The notes beneath the pieces were generated by a model. It searched no databases. It saw nothing but the letters and a program-made list of their open reading frames with translations, and was not told the DNA's origin. This document shows positions 35,222 to 46,544 of a stretch of 64,000 nt of DNA, in pieces (positions within the stretch are counted from its first letter, which is position 1; the number at the start of each line of letters is the position of its first letter). The translations under genes and the position numbers were made by a program. Origin of the DNA: Ewingella americana. Its GTDB lineage: Bacteria; Pseudomonadota; Gammaproteobacteria; Enterobacterales; Enterobacteriaceae. The stretch lies in NCBI RefSeq assembly GCF_006438725.1, contig NZ_RCZD01000006.1, positions 62,001-126,000 on the forward strand. The letters run 5' to 3'.

Positions 35222-35505
35222 TGACTATGTTTAACCCACCGCATCCGGGTGAACTGATTGCAGAAATGCTCGAAGAATTAAACGTCGGGATCCGTGAATT
35301 AGCCCGCGCGCTGGGTGTTGCTCCATCAACAGTTCAGCGCATCGTCGTTGGTACTGCGGCAATTTCTCCTGAGATGGCGATTAAGCTTGCCGCCGTTCTG
35401 GGTAGCTCCCCTAAATTCTGGATGAACCTGCAGAATAATTACAGTCTGTGGCAGGCCGAACTGGCGGTTGATACCAGCCATCTTCACCGCTTAGTGGCGG
35501 CATAA
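35221..35505 (+). CDS. higA: HigA-type antitoxin, second locus
   Basis: A 94-residue HigA antitoxin: opening MFNPPHPGELIAEMLEELNV, HTH IRELARALGVAPSTVQRIVV, and SPKFWMNLQNNYSLWQAE, all hallmark segments. ATG overlaps the toxin TGA by one base (TGATG), giving coupled translation. It likely represses at the palindrome 34876-34926. It is followed by a bidirectional terminator shared with malQ. Confidence 0.95.
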   Translation: MTMFNPPHPGELIAEMLEELNVGIRELARALGVAPSTVQRIVVGTAAISPEMAIKLAAVLGSSPKFWMNLQNNYSLWQAELAVDTSHLHRLVAA

Positions 35506-35506
35506 A

Positions 35507-35540
35507 AAAGGGTTTCCGCACACTGCCGGAAACCCTTTTA
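35507..35540. terminator. Bidirectional terminator between higA and malQ
   Basis: AAAAGGGTTTCCG ... CGGAAACCCTTTT, a long stem with A tract upstream and T tract downstream, serving both converging transcripts. Confidence 0.85.
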
Positions 35541-35555
35541 TCCCGTCAAAAACAA

Positions 35556-37646
35556 TCAACTCACGGACACTTTCCTGCGCCGTTTATCCAGATCCTTGAT
35601 CAGTTTATTGACGTCGTCGTCGGCAAACATCTCTTCCAGCGTGCGGGTCAGTTTACGGCGCCAGTTGGGGTATTCGTCGCTGGTGCCGGGAATGTTGACC
35701 GGCTCCTGCATGTCCAGCCAGTCTTCGGGCTGAAGCCCCAACAGGGCGCAGGCGCTGTCGGCCACATAACGTTGCAGGCCACGGTTGAGCGTCGGCGTCA
35801 TGCCCATCGCATCGGCTTTGTGGCCGGTGGCTTTCGGCACACAACCATAGTGATGCAAACCGTCAAGCAGACCCTGCCGTGCGCGGGCGCGGTCAGCGTA
35901 AAGTCCTTCCAGCACCTCTTCGTCACGGTACAGACCGAGTTTTTTACCCAGTGCCAGATCGTCGCTTTGCCAGTAGCCGCGCAGCGTCGGCAGGTCATGG
36001 GTGGTGATGGTCGCCATCGCCTGTACCGGGTAGGACTGCGGCGCGCGGAAGTTGTTCTCGGTGTCGCGCTCAAAATACAACACCTTGTAGGAGTAAACCC
36101 CGCCTTCACGCAGCTTGCTGACGATCTCCACCGGCACCGTGCCCAGATCTTCACCGATCACCATGCAGCGGTGACGCTGGCTCTCCAGCGCGAGGATCGC
36201 CAGCAGATCGTCCACCGGATATTGCACGTAGGCGCCGTTGTCCGCCGTTTCACCCTGCGGGATCCACCACAGCCGCAGCAGCGTCATCACATGATCGATA
36301 CGCAATGCGCCACAGCTGGTCATATTGGAACGCAGCAGATCGATAAACGGCTGATAAGCGCGCTTCACCATGACGTGCGGATCCATCGGGCGCAGATCCC
36401 AGTTCTGTCCGAGCGGGCCGAGGATATCCGGCGGTGCGCCCACCGAGGCTTTCAGACAGTAAACATCACGGTCGCCCCAGGTTTCCGCGCCGCCTTCCAC
36501 CACGCCGACCGCCAGATCGCGGTACAGGCCAATCGGCATGTCAGCCTGCTGGCTGTCGTGGTAACAGCGGGCAAATTGCCATTCGGCCAGCCACTGCAAC
36601 CACAGGTAAAAATCGACTTCACTTTCGTACTGTTCACAATAGGCTTTCACCGCGGCACTTTGCGCGCTGCGGTATTTCTCCGGCCAGTGCGTCCAGCCAT
36701 TAGGCGCTTCGCCCTGCCTGGCCAGATGGGCATACAATGCATCAAACGCCGCCTGCTGATAGAGGCTTTCGCCGCCTTCGCGGGCAAATTTTTGATAGGC
36801 CTTTTGCATCGGGTCGCTGGCGCTGCGCGTCACAAAACGCTGATGCGCCAGGTGTAATCCGGCCAGCTTTAACGGCATCACGTGGGCGTAATCCACCCAG
36901 GCGCTGTCGCGCACGGCTTTCAGGGTTTTCTGCGTCTGCGGCTCATGCCACCAGCGCTGAGCTTCTTCGCTCAGTTGGAAATCTTCCACCGCGCTGACGT
37001 CGATATAAATCACGTTCAGCCAGCGCCGCGATGACGGGCTGTAGGGGCTGGCCGCCACCGGGTTACCCGGATAGAGTGAATGAATCGGGTTGAGGCCGAC
37101 AAAGGCCCCGCCGCGCTGGCCCATCTCATTGACCAGCTGGCGCAGATCGCCGAAATCACCGATACCCCAGTTATTTTCCGAGCGCAGGGTATAAAGCTGC
37201 ACGCAGGCGCCCCAGAGTTTTTTGCCCGCCAGCAGCGCATCGGGTTCATAACAGCGTTTCGGGGCGACAATAATGCGGCACGTCCAGCTCTGGCTCTCCT
37301 GAGTGAGGGTCAGTTGGTGATAGCCGGTGGGAATTCTGCCGGGCAGCGCCAGCGTCATTTTCGCGCTGGTACGCCCCTGCTGGACCGCGCCCCCTTCCAG
37401 CGCTAACTGCCACTGGAATTCACCTTCACCGCCGACCGGCAACGCCAGACGGCTGCCTTTGACGAACACTTTCACCACCGGCACCGGCGCATCGCTGACC
37501 GGTTGCTGGCCCGGCTTCCAGCCCATCGCCTCCAGCAGTTCCCGTTTGGTGGCGGCAGCGATTGCCTGCTGCTTGCCATGTGCGTTGATGTAGCCGGCGG
37601 CGATCCCTGCTTCGATCGCCGCCTGCTCGAGTTGCTTGCTCTCCAT
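35556..37646 (-). CDS. malQ: MalQ, 4-alpha-glucanotransferase (amylomaltase)
   Basis: A 696-residue GH77 enzyme that shuffles maltodextrins in the cytoplasm, releasing glucose and longer chains for MalP. ATG 37646 is preceded by AAAGGAG; a longer open frame to 37844 enters malP and is not used. GH77 blocks are visible: CGALRIDHVMTLLRLWWIPQ with the nucleophile Asp, VIGEDLGTVPVEI with the acid/base Glu, and TITTHDLPTLRGYW. Length is near the E. coli 694. Second gene of malPQ, 10 bases after malP. Confidence 0.96.
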   Translation of the reverse strand: MESKQLEQAAIEAGIAAGYINAHGKQQAIAAATKRELLEAMGWKPGQQPVSDAPVPVVKVFVKGSRLALPVGGEGEFQWQLALEGGAVQQGRTSAKMTLALPGRIPTGYHQLTLTQESQSWTCRIIVAPKRCYEPDALLAGKKLWGACVQLYTLRSENNWGIGDFGDLRQLVNEMGQRGGAFVGLNPIHSLYPGNPVAASPYSPSSRRWLNVIYIDVSAVEDFQLSEEAQRWWHEPQTQKTLKAVRDSAWVDYAHVMPLKLAGLHLAHQRFVTRSASDPMQKAYQKFAREGGESLYQQAAFDALYAHLARQGEAPNGWTHWPEKYRSAQSAAVKAYCEQYESEVDFYLWLQWLAEWQFARCYHDSQQADMPIGLYRDLAVGVVEGGAETWGDRDVYCLKASVGAPPDILGPLGQNWDLRPMDPHVMVKRAYQPFIDLLRSNMTSCGALRIDHVMTLLRLWWIPQGETADNGAYVQYPVDDLLAILALESQRHRCMVIGEDLGTVPVEIVSKLREGGVYSYKVLYFERDTENNFRAPQSYPVQAMATITTHDLPTLRGYWQSDDLALGKKLGLYRDEEVLEGLYADRARARQGLLDGLHHYGCVPKATGHKADAMGMTPTLNRGLQRYVADSACALLGLQPEDWLDMQEPVNIPGTSDEYPNWRRKLTRTLEEMFADDDVNKLIKDLDKRRRKVSVS

Positions 37647-37656
37647 TACTGCTCCT

Positions 37657-40062
37657 TTAGCGCTTCGCCTGCCAGATCCGCTGCTGATAATCGCGGATCG
37701 AGCGGTCTGAACTGAACATACCGACACGGGCAGTATTGAGAATGGTACGTCGCGTCCATTGCGTCTTATCACGGTACAACGCGTCCACCTGCTGCTGTGC
37801 CTGGCAATATTCGGCGAAGTCAGCCAGCACCAGATACGGATCACCGCCGGTCAGCAGGCTGTCGAGCATCAGGCTGAAAGCATTTTTGTCGCCATCGCTG
37901 AACAGGCCGCTTTCCAGATCTTTCAGCGCCGCGTTGAGGTGTTGGTCTTTTTTGCGCCACTTTAGCGGGTCATAACCACCCGCCTTGAGGGCTTTGACCT
38001 GATCGACAGTGTTACCGAAGATAAAGATGTTCTCTTCGCCAACCTGTTCGGCGATTTCAACGTTAGCCCCATCGAGCGTGCCGACAGTGATCGCGCCATT
38101 CAGGGCCAGCTTCATGTTGCCGGTACCGGACGCTTCGGTGCCCGCCGTTGAGATCTGCTCGGAGACGTCCGCCGCCGGGATCATCAACTCTGCGACTGAA
38201 ACACGGTAATCAGGAATAAACACCACTTTCAGGCGATCGGCGACGATCGGATCGTTATTGATCTTCTCTGCCACCTTATTGATCGCATGAATAATATTTT
38301 TCGCCAGATAATAGCCCGGTGCCGCTTTGGCCCCGAACAGGAATACGCGCGGCACTATGTCCATCTGTGGGTTATCGCGCAGCTTACGGTAGAGCGACAC
38401 AATGTGCAGCAGGTTGAGATGCTGACGTTTGTATTCGTGCAGGCGTTTAATCTGTACGTCGAAAATCGCCTCCGGGTTGAGCGTAATACCCATGCGCTGC
38501 TTAACGTAGGCGGCCAGGCGCACTTTGTTGTCATATTTGATCTGCTGATAACGCCCGCAGAAGGCGGCATCATCGGCGAATTTCTCCAGCCCCGCCAGCG
38601 CATCCAGATGGGTGACCCATTCGGTTTTCAGGCTCTCATCGATCAGCGCCGAAAGCGCCGGATTACACTGTTTCAGCCAGCGGCGCGGCGTGATGCCGTT
38701 GGTGACGTTGTGGAATTTATTCGGCCACAGCTGGTGATATTCGGGGAACAAGTCCTTCACCACCAAATCAGAGTGCAACGCGGCCACACCGTTGACCGCA
38801 AACCCGCTGACCACGCAGAGATTAGCCATGCGCACCTGTTTGTTCTGATGCACAGAGAGCTTTTCCCACACCGCGTTATCACCCGGCCACTGTTTCTCCA
38901 CCACCTTCTTAAAGCGGGCATTGATCTGTTTGATCAGCGAAAAATGGCGCGGCAGCAGGCTGCGGACCAGTTTCTCATCCCAGCACTCCAGCGCTTCCGG
39001 CATCAGCGTGTGGTTGGTGTAGGCGAAGGTTTTGCTGACGACAGCCCAGGCGGCGTTCCATTCCAGCTGATGTTCGTCGAGCAGAATACGCAGCAGCTCA
39101 GGAATGGCGATGGTCGGGTGGGTATCGTTAAGCTGGATCACCTCAAAATCAGGCAGATCTTCAATCTTACGGCCAAGGAAATGATGGCGGCGCAGAATAT
39201 CGCGCACCGAACAGGCGCACTGGAAATATTGCTGCATCAGGCGCAGGCGTTTGCCTTCCTGATGGTTGTCATTCGGATAGAGCACTTTGGTGAGCCTGGC
39301 AGCATCAATGCCCTTCTGCTCGGCCTTCAGGAACTGCCCGTCGTTGAACAGCGTCAGGTCAAACGGGTGGATATCCGTCGCCTGCCACAGACGCAGCGGC
39401 TGGGTGACACCATTGCGATAACCGACCACCGGCAGATCCCAGGCTTCGCCACGCAGGCTGAACGCCGGTTGCCACTGTTCGGCACCGTCGCTGTTTTTCA
39501 CCAGCTTGCCGCCGAAGGAGACGTCCACCGCCAGGCGGCTGTTGTGGCTGAACCACGGATAGCTTTCGCGATGCCAGTCATCCGGCGCTTCCTGCTGCTG
39601 ACCTTCGCTGAAGGACTGACGGAACAAACCGTACTGATAGTTAAGACCGTAACCGGTTGCAGGCTGGCCGACCGTCGCCATTGAATCGAGGAAACAGGCT
39701 GCCAGACGCCCCAGACCGCCGTTGCCCAGCGCCGGGTCGGTCTCCTGCTCCAGCACGTCGGCCAGTTCTGCGCCCTGCTCAGACAGCACATCACGCACCG
39801 TATCGTACCAGCCGAGGTTAATTAAGTTGTTGGCGGTCAGGCGGCCGATTAAAAATTCCATCGAAATGTAATTTACGTGACGCTGATCCTGTTTCTGTTT
39901 TTCCGCGACAGGCTGCGCGGCGAGTTGTTCAGACAGTGCACCGCTAACCGCCAGCCACCATTGGTGCGGCGTCATATCCTGTGCGCTTTGCAGGCCAAAG
40001 CCTTGCCACTGGCGGGTCAGGGCATCCTGAAACTGTATTTTTTCTAAGGTGAGTTGCGACAT
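37657..40062 (-). CDS. malP: MalP, maltodextrin phosphorylase
   Basis: An 801-residue GT35 phosphorylase that splits maltodextrins to glucose-1-phosphate. The pyridoxal-phosphate lysine motif is [20 protein letters not shown], and the N-terminal part has [19 protein letters not shown]. coli MalP has 797 residues. ATG 40062 has AGAGAGGG just before it. It is the promoter-proximal gene of malPQ, divergent from malT, and shares a 296-base control region with it. Confidence 0.96.
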   Translation of the reverse strand: MSQLTLEKIQFQDALTRQWQGFGLQSAQDMTPHQWWLAVSGALSEQLAAQPVAEKQKQDQRHVNYISMEFLIGRLTANNLINLGWYDTVRDVLSEQGAELADVLEQETDPALGNGGLGRLAACFLDSMATVGQPATGYGLNYQYGLFRQSFSEGQQQEAPDDWHRESYPWFSHNSRLAVDVSFGGKLVKNSDGAEQWQPAFSLRGEAWDLPVVGYRNGVTQPLRLWQATDIHPFDLTLFNDGQFLKAEQKGIDAARLTKVLYPNDNHQEGKRLRLMQQYFQCACSVRDILRRHHFLGRKIEDLPDFEVIQLNDTHPTIAIPELLRILLDEHQLEWNAAWAVVSKTFAYTNHTLMPEALECWDEKLVRSLLPRHFSLIKQINARFKKVVEKQWPGDNAVWEKLSVHQNKQVRMANLCVVSGFAVNGVAALHSDLVVKDLFPEYHQLWPNKFHNVTNGITPRRWLKQCNPALSALIDESLKTEWVTHLDALAGLEKFADDAAFCGRYQQIKYDNKVRLAAYVKQRMGITLNPEAIFDVQIKRLHEYKRQHLNLLHIVSLYRKLRDNPQMDIVPRVFLFGAKAAPGYYLAKNIIHAINKVAEKINNDPIVADRLKVVFIPDYRVSVAELMIPAADVSEQISTAGTEASGTGNMKLALNGAITVGTLDGANVEIAEQVGEENIFIFGNTVDQVKALKAGGYDPLKWRKKDQHLNAALKDLESGLFSDGDKNAFSLMLDSLLTGGDPYLVLADFAEYCQAQQQVDALYRDKTQWTRRTILNTARVGMFSSDRSIRDYQQRIWQAKR

Positions 40063-40358
40063 AAGCCCTCTCTGAGCAGGTAATTTTGCAGACGATAACG
40101 GTATGCTGAAGGTAAGCCTGCCGGGCGGCATCATCCCGCCGGGGATTAGAGAGGGAGGAGATAAAGGGCGTAGTACAGACGGGATTTAAAGGTGTAAAAA
40201 CAACGGCTGAAACTGTGACAGAGTGCAACTTACCGGCACGTAAAAGTGTAACAATCTTGCAATACTTCCTGCATTGGCAGACCTTAGGAATAATATTAAT
40301 TACGCGCTGTAAAATAAATACATCCTTCGTTCGTTTACAGTCATAAGAATGGATAACT
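40063..40358. promoter_or_regulatory. malP-malT divergent control region
   Basis: On the malT side a CRP-like site TGTGACAGAGTGCAAC at 40214-40229 closely resembles that of E. coli malT. Near malP imperfect MalT-box-like sequences occur (GGGATGATG read on the minus strand near 40,125-40,135; GGGAGGAG near 40,155). The MalT sites are tentative; the CRP site is stronger. Confidence 0.55.
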
Positions 40359-43082
40359 ATGCTGATCCCTTCGAAACTCAGCCGCCCGGTGCGGCTGCAA
40401 AATACCGTAGTGCGCGATCGTCTGTTAGCGAAACTGGCCTCTGCGCAAAATTACCGCCTGGTGCTGGTCGCCTGCCCTGCCGGTTACGGAAAAACCACGC
40501 TGGTTGCCCACTGGGCGGCAGGAAAAAGCGATCTCGGCTGGTATTCACTGGACGAAAGCGACAATCAGCCGGAACGGTTTGCCAGCTATCTGGTGGCCGC
40601 TATTCAGCAGGCCACCGGCGGGCACTGTGTTAAAAGCGAAGCGCTCAGTCAGAAGCATCAGTACGCCAGCCTGTCGGCGCTGTTCGCGCAGCTGTTTGTC
40701 GAACTGTCTGACTGGCACCGCCCGCTGCTGCTGGTGATTGACGATTATCATCTGATTTCCAATGACGCCATCCACGAAGGGATGCGCTTTTTCCTGCGTC
40801 ACCAGCCGGAAAATGTCACCTTGATGGTGCTGTCGCGTACCCTGCCACAACTGGGCATCGCCAACCTGCGTGTACGGGATCAACTGCTGGAGCTGAATGC
40901 CGCACAGCTGGCCTTCAACCATGTTGAAGCGCAGCAATTTTTTGACTGCCGCCTGGCCGAGCCCATTGAACAAGCCGACAGCGGCCGCCTGTGCGACGAC
41001 GTCGCCGGATGGGCCACGGCATTGCAGCTGATTGCGCTCTCGGCGCGCCAGTCCAGTGCCTCTACCGTCTCGGCGCAGCAGTCGGCCAAAAAATTGGCCG
41101 GGCTGAACGCCAGCCATCTGTCCGAATATCTGGTGGATGAAGTGCTGGACCGCGTCGATGCGCCGACCCGCGATTTTCTGCTGCGCTGCTCGCTGCTGCG
41201 TTCAATGAATGATTCGCTGATCGTCAAACTGACCGGCGAAGATAACGGCCAGCAACGGCTGGAGGAGTTGGAGCGTCAGGGGCTGTTTATTCATCGCATG
41301 GACGACAGCGGCGAGTGGTTCAACTTCCACCCATTATTCGCCACGTTCCTGCGCCAGCGCTGCCAGTGGGAACTGGCGGGCGAGTTACCGGCGATTCACC
41401 GTTCGGCGGCCGAGGGCTGGCTGGCGCTCGGTTTCCCGGCCGAAGCCATTCACCATGCGCTGGGGGCCGAAGACACCAATTTACTGCGCGATATCTTGCT
41501 GCAACACGCCTGGGCGCTGTTTAATCAGAGCGAGCTGGCGCTGCTCGAAGAGTGCCTGAATGCGCTACCGTATGAACGGCTGATTCAGAATCCGAAACTG
41601 GCGCTGCTGCAGGCCTGGCTGGCGCAAAGCCAGCACCGGTACAGTGAAGTGGAAATGTTGCTCGAACGCGCCGAAAACGAAATGCAGCGTGAGCACATCG
41701 AGATGGATAAAACCCTCAGCGCCGAGTTCGATGCGTTGCGGGCACAGGTCGCTATCAATGACGGCAAGCAGGATGAAGCCGAAAAGCTGGCGGCGCAGGC
41801 GCTGCGCTATCTGCCTTTTTCAAGCTATTACAGCCGCATTGTCGCCACCTCCGTCACCGGTGAAATTCAGCACTGCAAGGGCGATTTAAGCCGCGCCCTG
41901 CCACTGATGCAGCAAACTGAGCAGATTGCACGTCGTCACGAAGCTTACCACTACGCCCTGTGGGCACTGTTGCAACAGAGTGAAATCTTGATTGCCCAGG
42001 GCTTTTTACAAGCCGCTTATGAAACGCAGGACAAGGCGTTTGAATTGGTGCGTGAACAGCATCTCGAACAGCTGCCAATGCATGAATTCTTGCTGCGTCT
42101 GCGCTCACAACTTTTATGGTCCTGGGCGCGTCTCGACGACGCCGAAAGCGCCGCCCGGGATGGACTGGAAGTTTTGGCTAACTTCCAGCCTCAGCAACAG
42201 TTGCAGTGTCTGGCCATGCTGGCCAAATGTTCGCTGGCACGGGGCCATCTCGATAATGCCCACCGTTATTTACAGCGCTGCGAAACGCTGTTGCAAAATG
42301 GTCAATACCACACCGACTGGCTGACCAATGCCGACAAACCGCGGGTGATTTACTGGCAGATGGTCGGCGATAAAACCTCGGCGCGCAGCTGGCTGAACCA
42401 GACGTCCAAACCGGGCATGGCCGACAACCACTTCCTGCAAGGCCAGTGGCGCAATATCGCCCGGGTGCAAATTCTGCTGGAGCAGTTCGATGAAGCCGAA
42501 GTGGTGATTGATGAACTCAACACCAACGCCCGCCAGCTGAAACTGGTCAGCGATCTCAACCGTAACCTGATCCTCAGCAACCTGCTGTACTGGCATACAG
42601 GCCGTAAAAATGAAGCCCAGCGCGTACTTATTGAAGCTCTGGAGATTTCCAACCGTACCGGGTTTGTCAGCCATTTTGTGATGGAAGGCGAAATGATGGC
42701 CCAGCAGTTGCGCCAGCTGATTCAGCTCAACTTACTGCCAGAGATGGAACAGCGCCGGGCACAGAAAATCCTGCGGGATATTAACCAGCATCACCGGCAT
42801 AAATTCGCCCATTTTGACGAAGGCTTCGTGAACAAATTGCTGACGCATCCGCAGGTGCCGGAGCTTATCCGCACCAGCCCGCTGACCCAGCGTGAATGGC
42901 AGGTACTGGGGCTGATTTACTCCGGTTACAGCAATGACCAGATCGCCGGTGAGCTGACGGTGGCCTCGACCACCATCAAGACCCACATCCGCAATTTGTA
43001 CCAAAAACTCGGTGTCACGCACCGTCAGGATGCGGTGCAACAGGCGCAACACCTGTTGCAGGTCATGGGCTACGGCGCCTGA
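40359..43082 (+). CDS. malT: MalT, maltotriose/ATP-dependent activator of the maltose regulon
   Basis: A 907-residue STAND-class activator. Start [20 protein letters not shown] matches E. coli MalT (901). Walker A at about residues 40-47 (PAGYGKTT), then the [10 protein letters not shown] block, a helical sensor domain with TPR-like repeats, and a C-terminal LuxR-type HTH ([20 protein letters not shown], then [20 protein letters not shown]). It binds maltotriose and ATP and turns on malEFG, malK-lamB-malM and malPQ, all present in this window. Confidence 0.97.
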   Translation: MLIPSKLSRPVRLQNTVVRDRLLAKLASAQNYRLVLVACPAGYGKTTLVAHWAAGKSDLGWYSLDESDNQPERFASYLVAAIQQATGGHCVKSEALSQKHQYASLSALFAQLFVELSDWHRPLLLVIDDYHLISNDAIHEGMRFFLRHQPENVTLMVLSRTLPQLGIANLRVRDQLLELNAAQLAFNHVEAQQFFDCRLAEPIEQADSGRLCDDVAGWATALQLIALSARQSSASTVSAQQSAKKLAGLNASHLSEYLVDEVLDRVDAPTRDFLLRCSLLRSMNDSLIVKLTGEDNGQQRLEELERQGLFIHRMDDSGEWFNFHPLFATFLRQRCQWELAGELPAIHRSAAEGWLALGFPAEAIHHALGAEDTNLLRDILLQHAWALFNQSELALLEECLNALPYERLIQNPKLALLQAWLAQSQHRYSEVEMLLERAENEMQREHIEMDKTLSAEFDALRAQVAINDGKQDEAEKLAAQALRYLPFSSYYSRIVATSVTGEIQHCKGDLSRALPLMQQTEQIARRHEAYHYALWALLQQSEILIAQGFLQAAYETQDKAFELVREQHLEQLPMHEFLLRLRSQLLWSWARLDDAESAARDGLEVLANFQPQQQLQCLAMLAKCSLARGHLDNAHRYLQRCETLLQNGQYHTDWLTNADKPRVIYWQMVGDKTSARSWLNQTSKPGMADNHFLQGQWRNIARVQILLEQFDEAEVVIDELNTNARQLKLVSDLNRNLILSNLLYWHTGRKNEAQRVLIEALEISNRTGFVSHFVMEGEMMAQQLRQLIQLNLLPEMEQRRAQKILRDINQHHRHKFAHFDEGFVNKLLTHPQVPELIRTSPLTQREWQVLGLIYSGYSNDQIAGELTVASTTIKTHIRNLYQKLGVTHRQDAVQQAQHLLQVMGYGA

Positions 43083-43113
43083 GGGTCAATATCTGCTCCG
43101 ATGACGCCATCAA

Positions 43114-43140
43114 TGAAACCGCCAGCCTTTGGCGGTTTCA
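43114..43140 (+). terminator. Probable malT terminator hairpin
   Basis: TGAAACCGCC, loop AGCCTTT, GGCGGTTTCA: a 10-bp perfect stem 31 bases past malT, without a T tract. Confidence 0.55.
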
Positions 43141-43223
43141 TGCCTGATAAATATCCCCTCTCCCCGCTACCGATGAATTTCTGCGCAATGAAATTTTGCG
43201 CTTCGAAATAATGCCCGCTACAA

Positions 43224-43239
43224 TGTGACCCAAGTCACA
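43224..43239 (+). promoter_or_regulatory. CRP site upstream of the yjcB-like gene
   Basis: TGTGA CCCAAG TCACA matches both CRP half-sites exactly. It lies 102 bases before ATG 43341. Confidence 0.75.
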
Positions 43240-43340
43240 CTTTTAAATCTTCTGCCGCCCGTTTTGTTCCCGATAATACGCCGCGATGGCCATTAGGGTT
43301 TACAGGATGCGGGCAACAAATCTGCATAGGAATACGTTCG

Positions 43341-43625
43341 ATGGGTACCTTAACGGCCAGTTTAATGATGATGCGCTGGGAATTACTGAGCGCTTTTCTG
43401 ATGTTCTGCACCAGCCAGCTAAATATTGTTTGCCGTCAGTCCAGCCGTAATTCAATGGCCTTTATTTTCAGCGGTGCCGGTCTGATGGTAACCTGCTTTT
43501 TCGTTATGAGCCTGATGGGCATGACCTTCAACGCAGATGCCATCGCGCATTTCTGGGCTGTCACCAAAGACGTCTTTTTCGACACCATGAGCAAAACCCC
43601 CACCGACATGCCCTTCTATTATTAA
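43341..43625 (+). CDS. yjcB: YjcB-like small membrane protein
   Basis: A 94-residue protein with two membrane segments (LLSAFLMFCTSQLNIV and GAGLMVTCFFVMSLMGMTF). The start MGTLTASLMMMRWELLSAFL and the cytosolic RQSSR loop resemble E. coli YjcB, function unknown. Because a perfect CRP site lies upstream, catabolite control is plausible. It is monocistronic between malT and bglX. The family was named from memory of the E. coli sequence. Confidence 0.65.
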   Translation: MGTLTASLMMMRWELLSAFLMFCTSQLNIVCRQSSRNSMAFIFSGAGLMVTCFFVMSLMGMTFNADAIAHFWAVTKDVFFDTMSKTPTDMPFYY

Positions 43626-43893
43626 TTCAACCGGTTGCATGAATTCCTAAATATCAGAAATTGCGCGCCACATCTAAAGAGTTTTGTACAGAGACTCTCA
43701 ATTCAGCGTAAATTGCGAGGTATGCCGCTTCGCTCTCCTGAAACTATTTTCTTATAAAAGTATTCATTGCTAATAGTCGAAGTGGCGTATTAGATTCACA
43801 CTATAGTTTTCTTAGTATGATCATTACCTTGTTTGCTTTCTTGCTGCTGATTTCCGCCCTACAGCAGTTCGATTTTTGTCTGAAGGATACTCG
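43626..43893 (+). other. Gap before bglX
   Basis: A 268-base AT-rich intergenic stretch with no gene or repeat that I can support. It probably contains the bglX promoter. Confidence 0.4.
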
Positions 43894-46191
43894 ATGAATA
43901 CCCACCACCTGATTGGCGCATTAGTGTTAATGGCAGGTTCCACCTCGTTGTTTGCGGAGCAAACAGCGGGTATCCCACAAAATCAGGTGAAAGAGCGCGA
44001 AACGTTCGTCTCACATCTGATGAAACAAATGACGCTGGATGAAAAAATTGGCCAGCTCAATTTAGTCAGCGTCGGTCCTGACTACCCGAAAGAAGCCATC
44101 ATGGCAGATATTCGCGCCGATAAAGTCGGCGGTATGTTCAATACGGTGACTAAACCCGACATTCGCCGCATGCAAGATCAAGTGCAGTACAGCCGCCTGA
44201 AAATTCCGCTGTTTTACGCCTATGACGTGGTTCACGGTCAGCGCACCATTTTCCCGATAAGCCTTGGCCTCGCAGCCAGCTGGGACATGAACGCCGTGGC
44301 GACCAGCGCACGTATTTCCGCGAAAGAAACCGCAGCCGATGGTCTCAACATGACCTTCTCACCGATGGTCGACATCACCCGCGATCCGCGCTGGGGCCGT
44401 GTTTCTGAAGGTTTCGGCGAAGATACCTACCTGACCTCACGCCTCGCACACGAAATGGTTTCCGCCTATCAGGGTAATGACCCATCCGCCCCCAACGCGG
44501 TAATGGCGAACGTCAAACATTTCGCGCTCTATGGTGCTGTCGAGGGGGGGCGTGAATACAACACCGTCGACATGAGCCTGACCCGCATGTTCAACGACTA
44601 CATGCCCCCTTACAAAGCTGCACTGGATGCCGGTGCTGGTGGGGTAATGGTGGCCCTGAACTCTGTCAATGGTATTCCCGCCACCTCAAACCCATGGCTA
44701 TTGCAGGAAGTGTTACGCGATCAGTGGAAATTCAAAGGCCTGACTGTCAGTGATCACGGTGCGATAGGGGGTCTGGTGTTGCATGGCGTCGCGCAGGATG
44801 ATCGTCAGGCAGCGGCCATGGCGCTCAAATCCGGTGTCGATATGGACATGGCCGACAACATGTATGGAAAATACCTCAAAGGCCTGGTGGCTGACGGCAT
44901 GGTGACGGAAAAAGAGGTCGACCGCGCAGTCCGTAACGTCCTGAATGCCAAATGGGACATGGGTCTGTTCGCTGACCCATACCGCCATCTGGGGCCGGTC
45001 TCCAGTGACCCGGCAGACACCAACGCTGAAAGTCGCTTACATCGCAAAGAAGCCCGCGAAGTGGCACGCACTTCACTGGTACTGCTGAAAAACGAACATG
45101 AAACCCTGCCGTTGCAGAAAAAGGGCACCATCGCCTTGGTCGGTGCACTGGCAGACAGCCAGCGTGACGTGATGGGCAGTTGGTCAGCCGCCGGTAAAGC
45201 CAATCAGGCCGTTACTGTGTTGCAGGGAATGAAAGAGGCCATCGGCGATAAAGCCACGCTGCTGTATGCCCGCGGTGCCAACATCACCAACGATCCGGCG
45301 ATTGTCGATTTCCTCAATCAGTACGAAAAACAGGTGATCAACGATCCACGTCCGGCGCAGGAGATGATTGATGAAGCGGTGAAAGCTGCCAAAAAAGCCG
45401 ATGTGGTGGTTGCTGTCGTCGGTGAAGCACAAGGCATGGCCCATGAGGCCTCCAGCCGTACCGAACTCAATATTCCGCAAAGCCAGCGTGACCTGCTGAA
45501 AGCCCTGAAAGCCACCGGCAAGCCGTTGGTGATTGTGCTGATGAATGGCCGCCCGCTGACCCTGACATGGGAAAACGAGATCGCTGACGCGATGCTGGAA
45601 ACCTGGTTCAGCGGCACCGAAGGCGGCCACGCGATTACCGATGTCCTGTTTGGTGATTACAACCCGTCGGGCAAATTGCCGATGACCTTCCCGCGCTCGG
45701 TGGGGCAAATTCCGCTCTACAACAGCGTGCTTAACACCGGTCGTCCGTTTAATCCGCAAAAGCCCAACAAATATACCTCGCGCTATTTTGATATCACCAA
45801 CGGCCCGCTGTTCGCCTTTGGTTACGGCCTGAGTTATACCCAGTTCAGCGTCTCTGCCGTATCGCTTTCAGCCACCACCATGAGCGCCAGCGCACCACTG
45901 ACCGCCAGGGTGACGGTGAAAAACACCGGTAAGCGCAGCGGGGCAACCATCGTTCAGCTCTACCTGCAAGACGTGGCCGCTTCAATCAGCCGTCCGGTCA
46001 AAGAGCTCAAGAATTTTGAGAAAATCGACCTGGCACCTGGCGAAGAAAAAGTGGTGACCTTTACTGTCAATGAAAAAGATCTACGTTTCTTCAACGATAA
46101 GCTGAAATGGGCGTCAGAACCGGGTAAATTCAATGTATTCATTGGATTGGATTCGCAAGACTTGAAGCAAACCAGCTTCCTGCTGAAGTAA
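43894..46191 (+). CDS. bglX: BglX, periplasmic beta-glucosidase (GH3)
   Basis: A 765-residue secreted GH3 enzyme; ATG 43894 has GAAGGAT upstream and starts the signal peptide MNTHHLIGALVLMAGSTSLF. The nucleophile region is KGLTVSDHGAIGGL (Asp), the acid/base side includes the C-terminal glycosidase fold and a fibronectin-III-like domain from about residue 640 (ARVTVKNTGKRSGATIVQLY). E. coli BglX has 765 residues. It hydrolyses beta-glucosides in the periplasm. Confidence 0.95.
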   Translation: MNTHHLIGALVLMAGSTSLFAEQTAGIPQNQVKERETFVSHLMKQMTLDEKIGQLNLVSVGPDYPKEAIMADIRADKVGGMFNTVTKPDIRRMQDQVQYSRLKIPLFYAYDVVHGQRTIFPISLGLAASWDMNAVATSARISAKETAADGLNMTFSPMVDITRDPRWGRVSEGFGEDTYLTSRLAHEMVSAYQGNDPSAPNAVMANVKHFALYGAVEGGREYNTVDMSLTRMFNDYMPPYKAALDAGAGGVMVALNSVNGIPATSNPWLLQEVLRDQWKFKGLTVSDHGAIGGLVLHGVAQDDRQAAAMALKSGVDMDMADNMYGKYLKGLVADGMVTEKEVDRAVRNVLNAKWDMGLFADPYRHLGPVSSDPADTNAESRLHRKEAREVARTSLVLLKNEHETLPLQKKGTIALVGALADSQRDVMGSWSAAGKANQAVTVLQGMKEAIGDKATLLYARGANITNDPAIVDFLNQYEKQVINDPRPAQEMIDEAVKAAKKADVVVAVVGEAQGMAHEASSRTELNIPQSQRDLLKALKATGKPLVIVLMNGRPLTLTWENEIADAMLETWFSGTEGGHAITDVLFGDYNPSGKLPMTFPRSVGQIPLYNSVLNTGRPFNPQKPNKYTSRYFDITNGPLFAFGYGLSYTQFSVSAVSLSATTMSASAPLTARVTVKNTGKRSGATIVQLYLQDVAASISRPVKELKNFEKIDLAPGEEKVVTFTVNEKDLRFFNDKLKWASEPGKFNVFIGLDSQDLKQTSFLLK

Positions 46192-46544
46192 AATAGTGGA
46201 ATAAATAATCTCGACACCCAAACAATTTCGGGTCGCCTGGCGGCGCCGACTTTTGGTGCAGAGCGTGGCTAACGCATCTGCAGCTCGAAATATGACGGGG
46301 ATGGGGGGGTCGTTGTTCTTTGATCCCCCCTTCTTAATCTGAACAGATTTCGGCCTGGCTGCTGGATATATAATGAACAGTTGCTAACCTTAATTTCAAT
46401 GCCTTAGGTCTTTACGGGGGTTTTCTGCAGCGCGGAGAACCGGTATGTCGAGCCCTGAACCTGACCAGAGTATGCTCCGCCATCAAGTCACGTTCGCCAC
46501 GTGGCTCAGTGCGGTGTGCGGCTTTACATGCGGAGATGCTTCCA
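46192..46544. other. Gap between bglX and rpfR with repeat copy C and a GC-rich hairpin
   Basis: It holds a shortened copy of the intergenic repeat (46213-46303) and a hairpin with GGGGGG near 46,305 and CCCCCC near 46,325 followed by TTCTTA, a likely bglX terminator. A short upstream frame (from 46509) adds 12 residues to the next gene but lacks a good start site. Confidence 0.5.
46213..46303 (+). repeat. Intergenic palindromic repeat, copy C (degenerate)
   Basis: About 91 bases aligning with both ends of copies A and B (ACACCCAAACAATTTCGGGT near the left end; GTGGCTAACGC and AATATGACGGGG near the right) but lacking about 40 internal bases. The terminal arms no longer pair well. Confidence 0.55.

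Noticed and set aside
38287-39684. Plus-strand open frame of 465 codons inside malP
   Set aside because: Antisense shadow of the phosphorylase gene, with no family resemblance and no supporting gene context.
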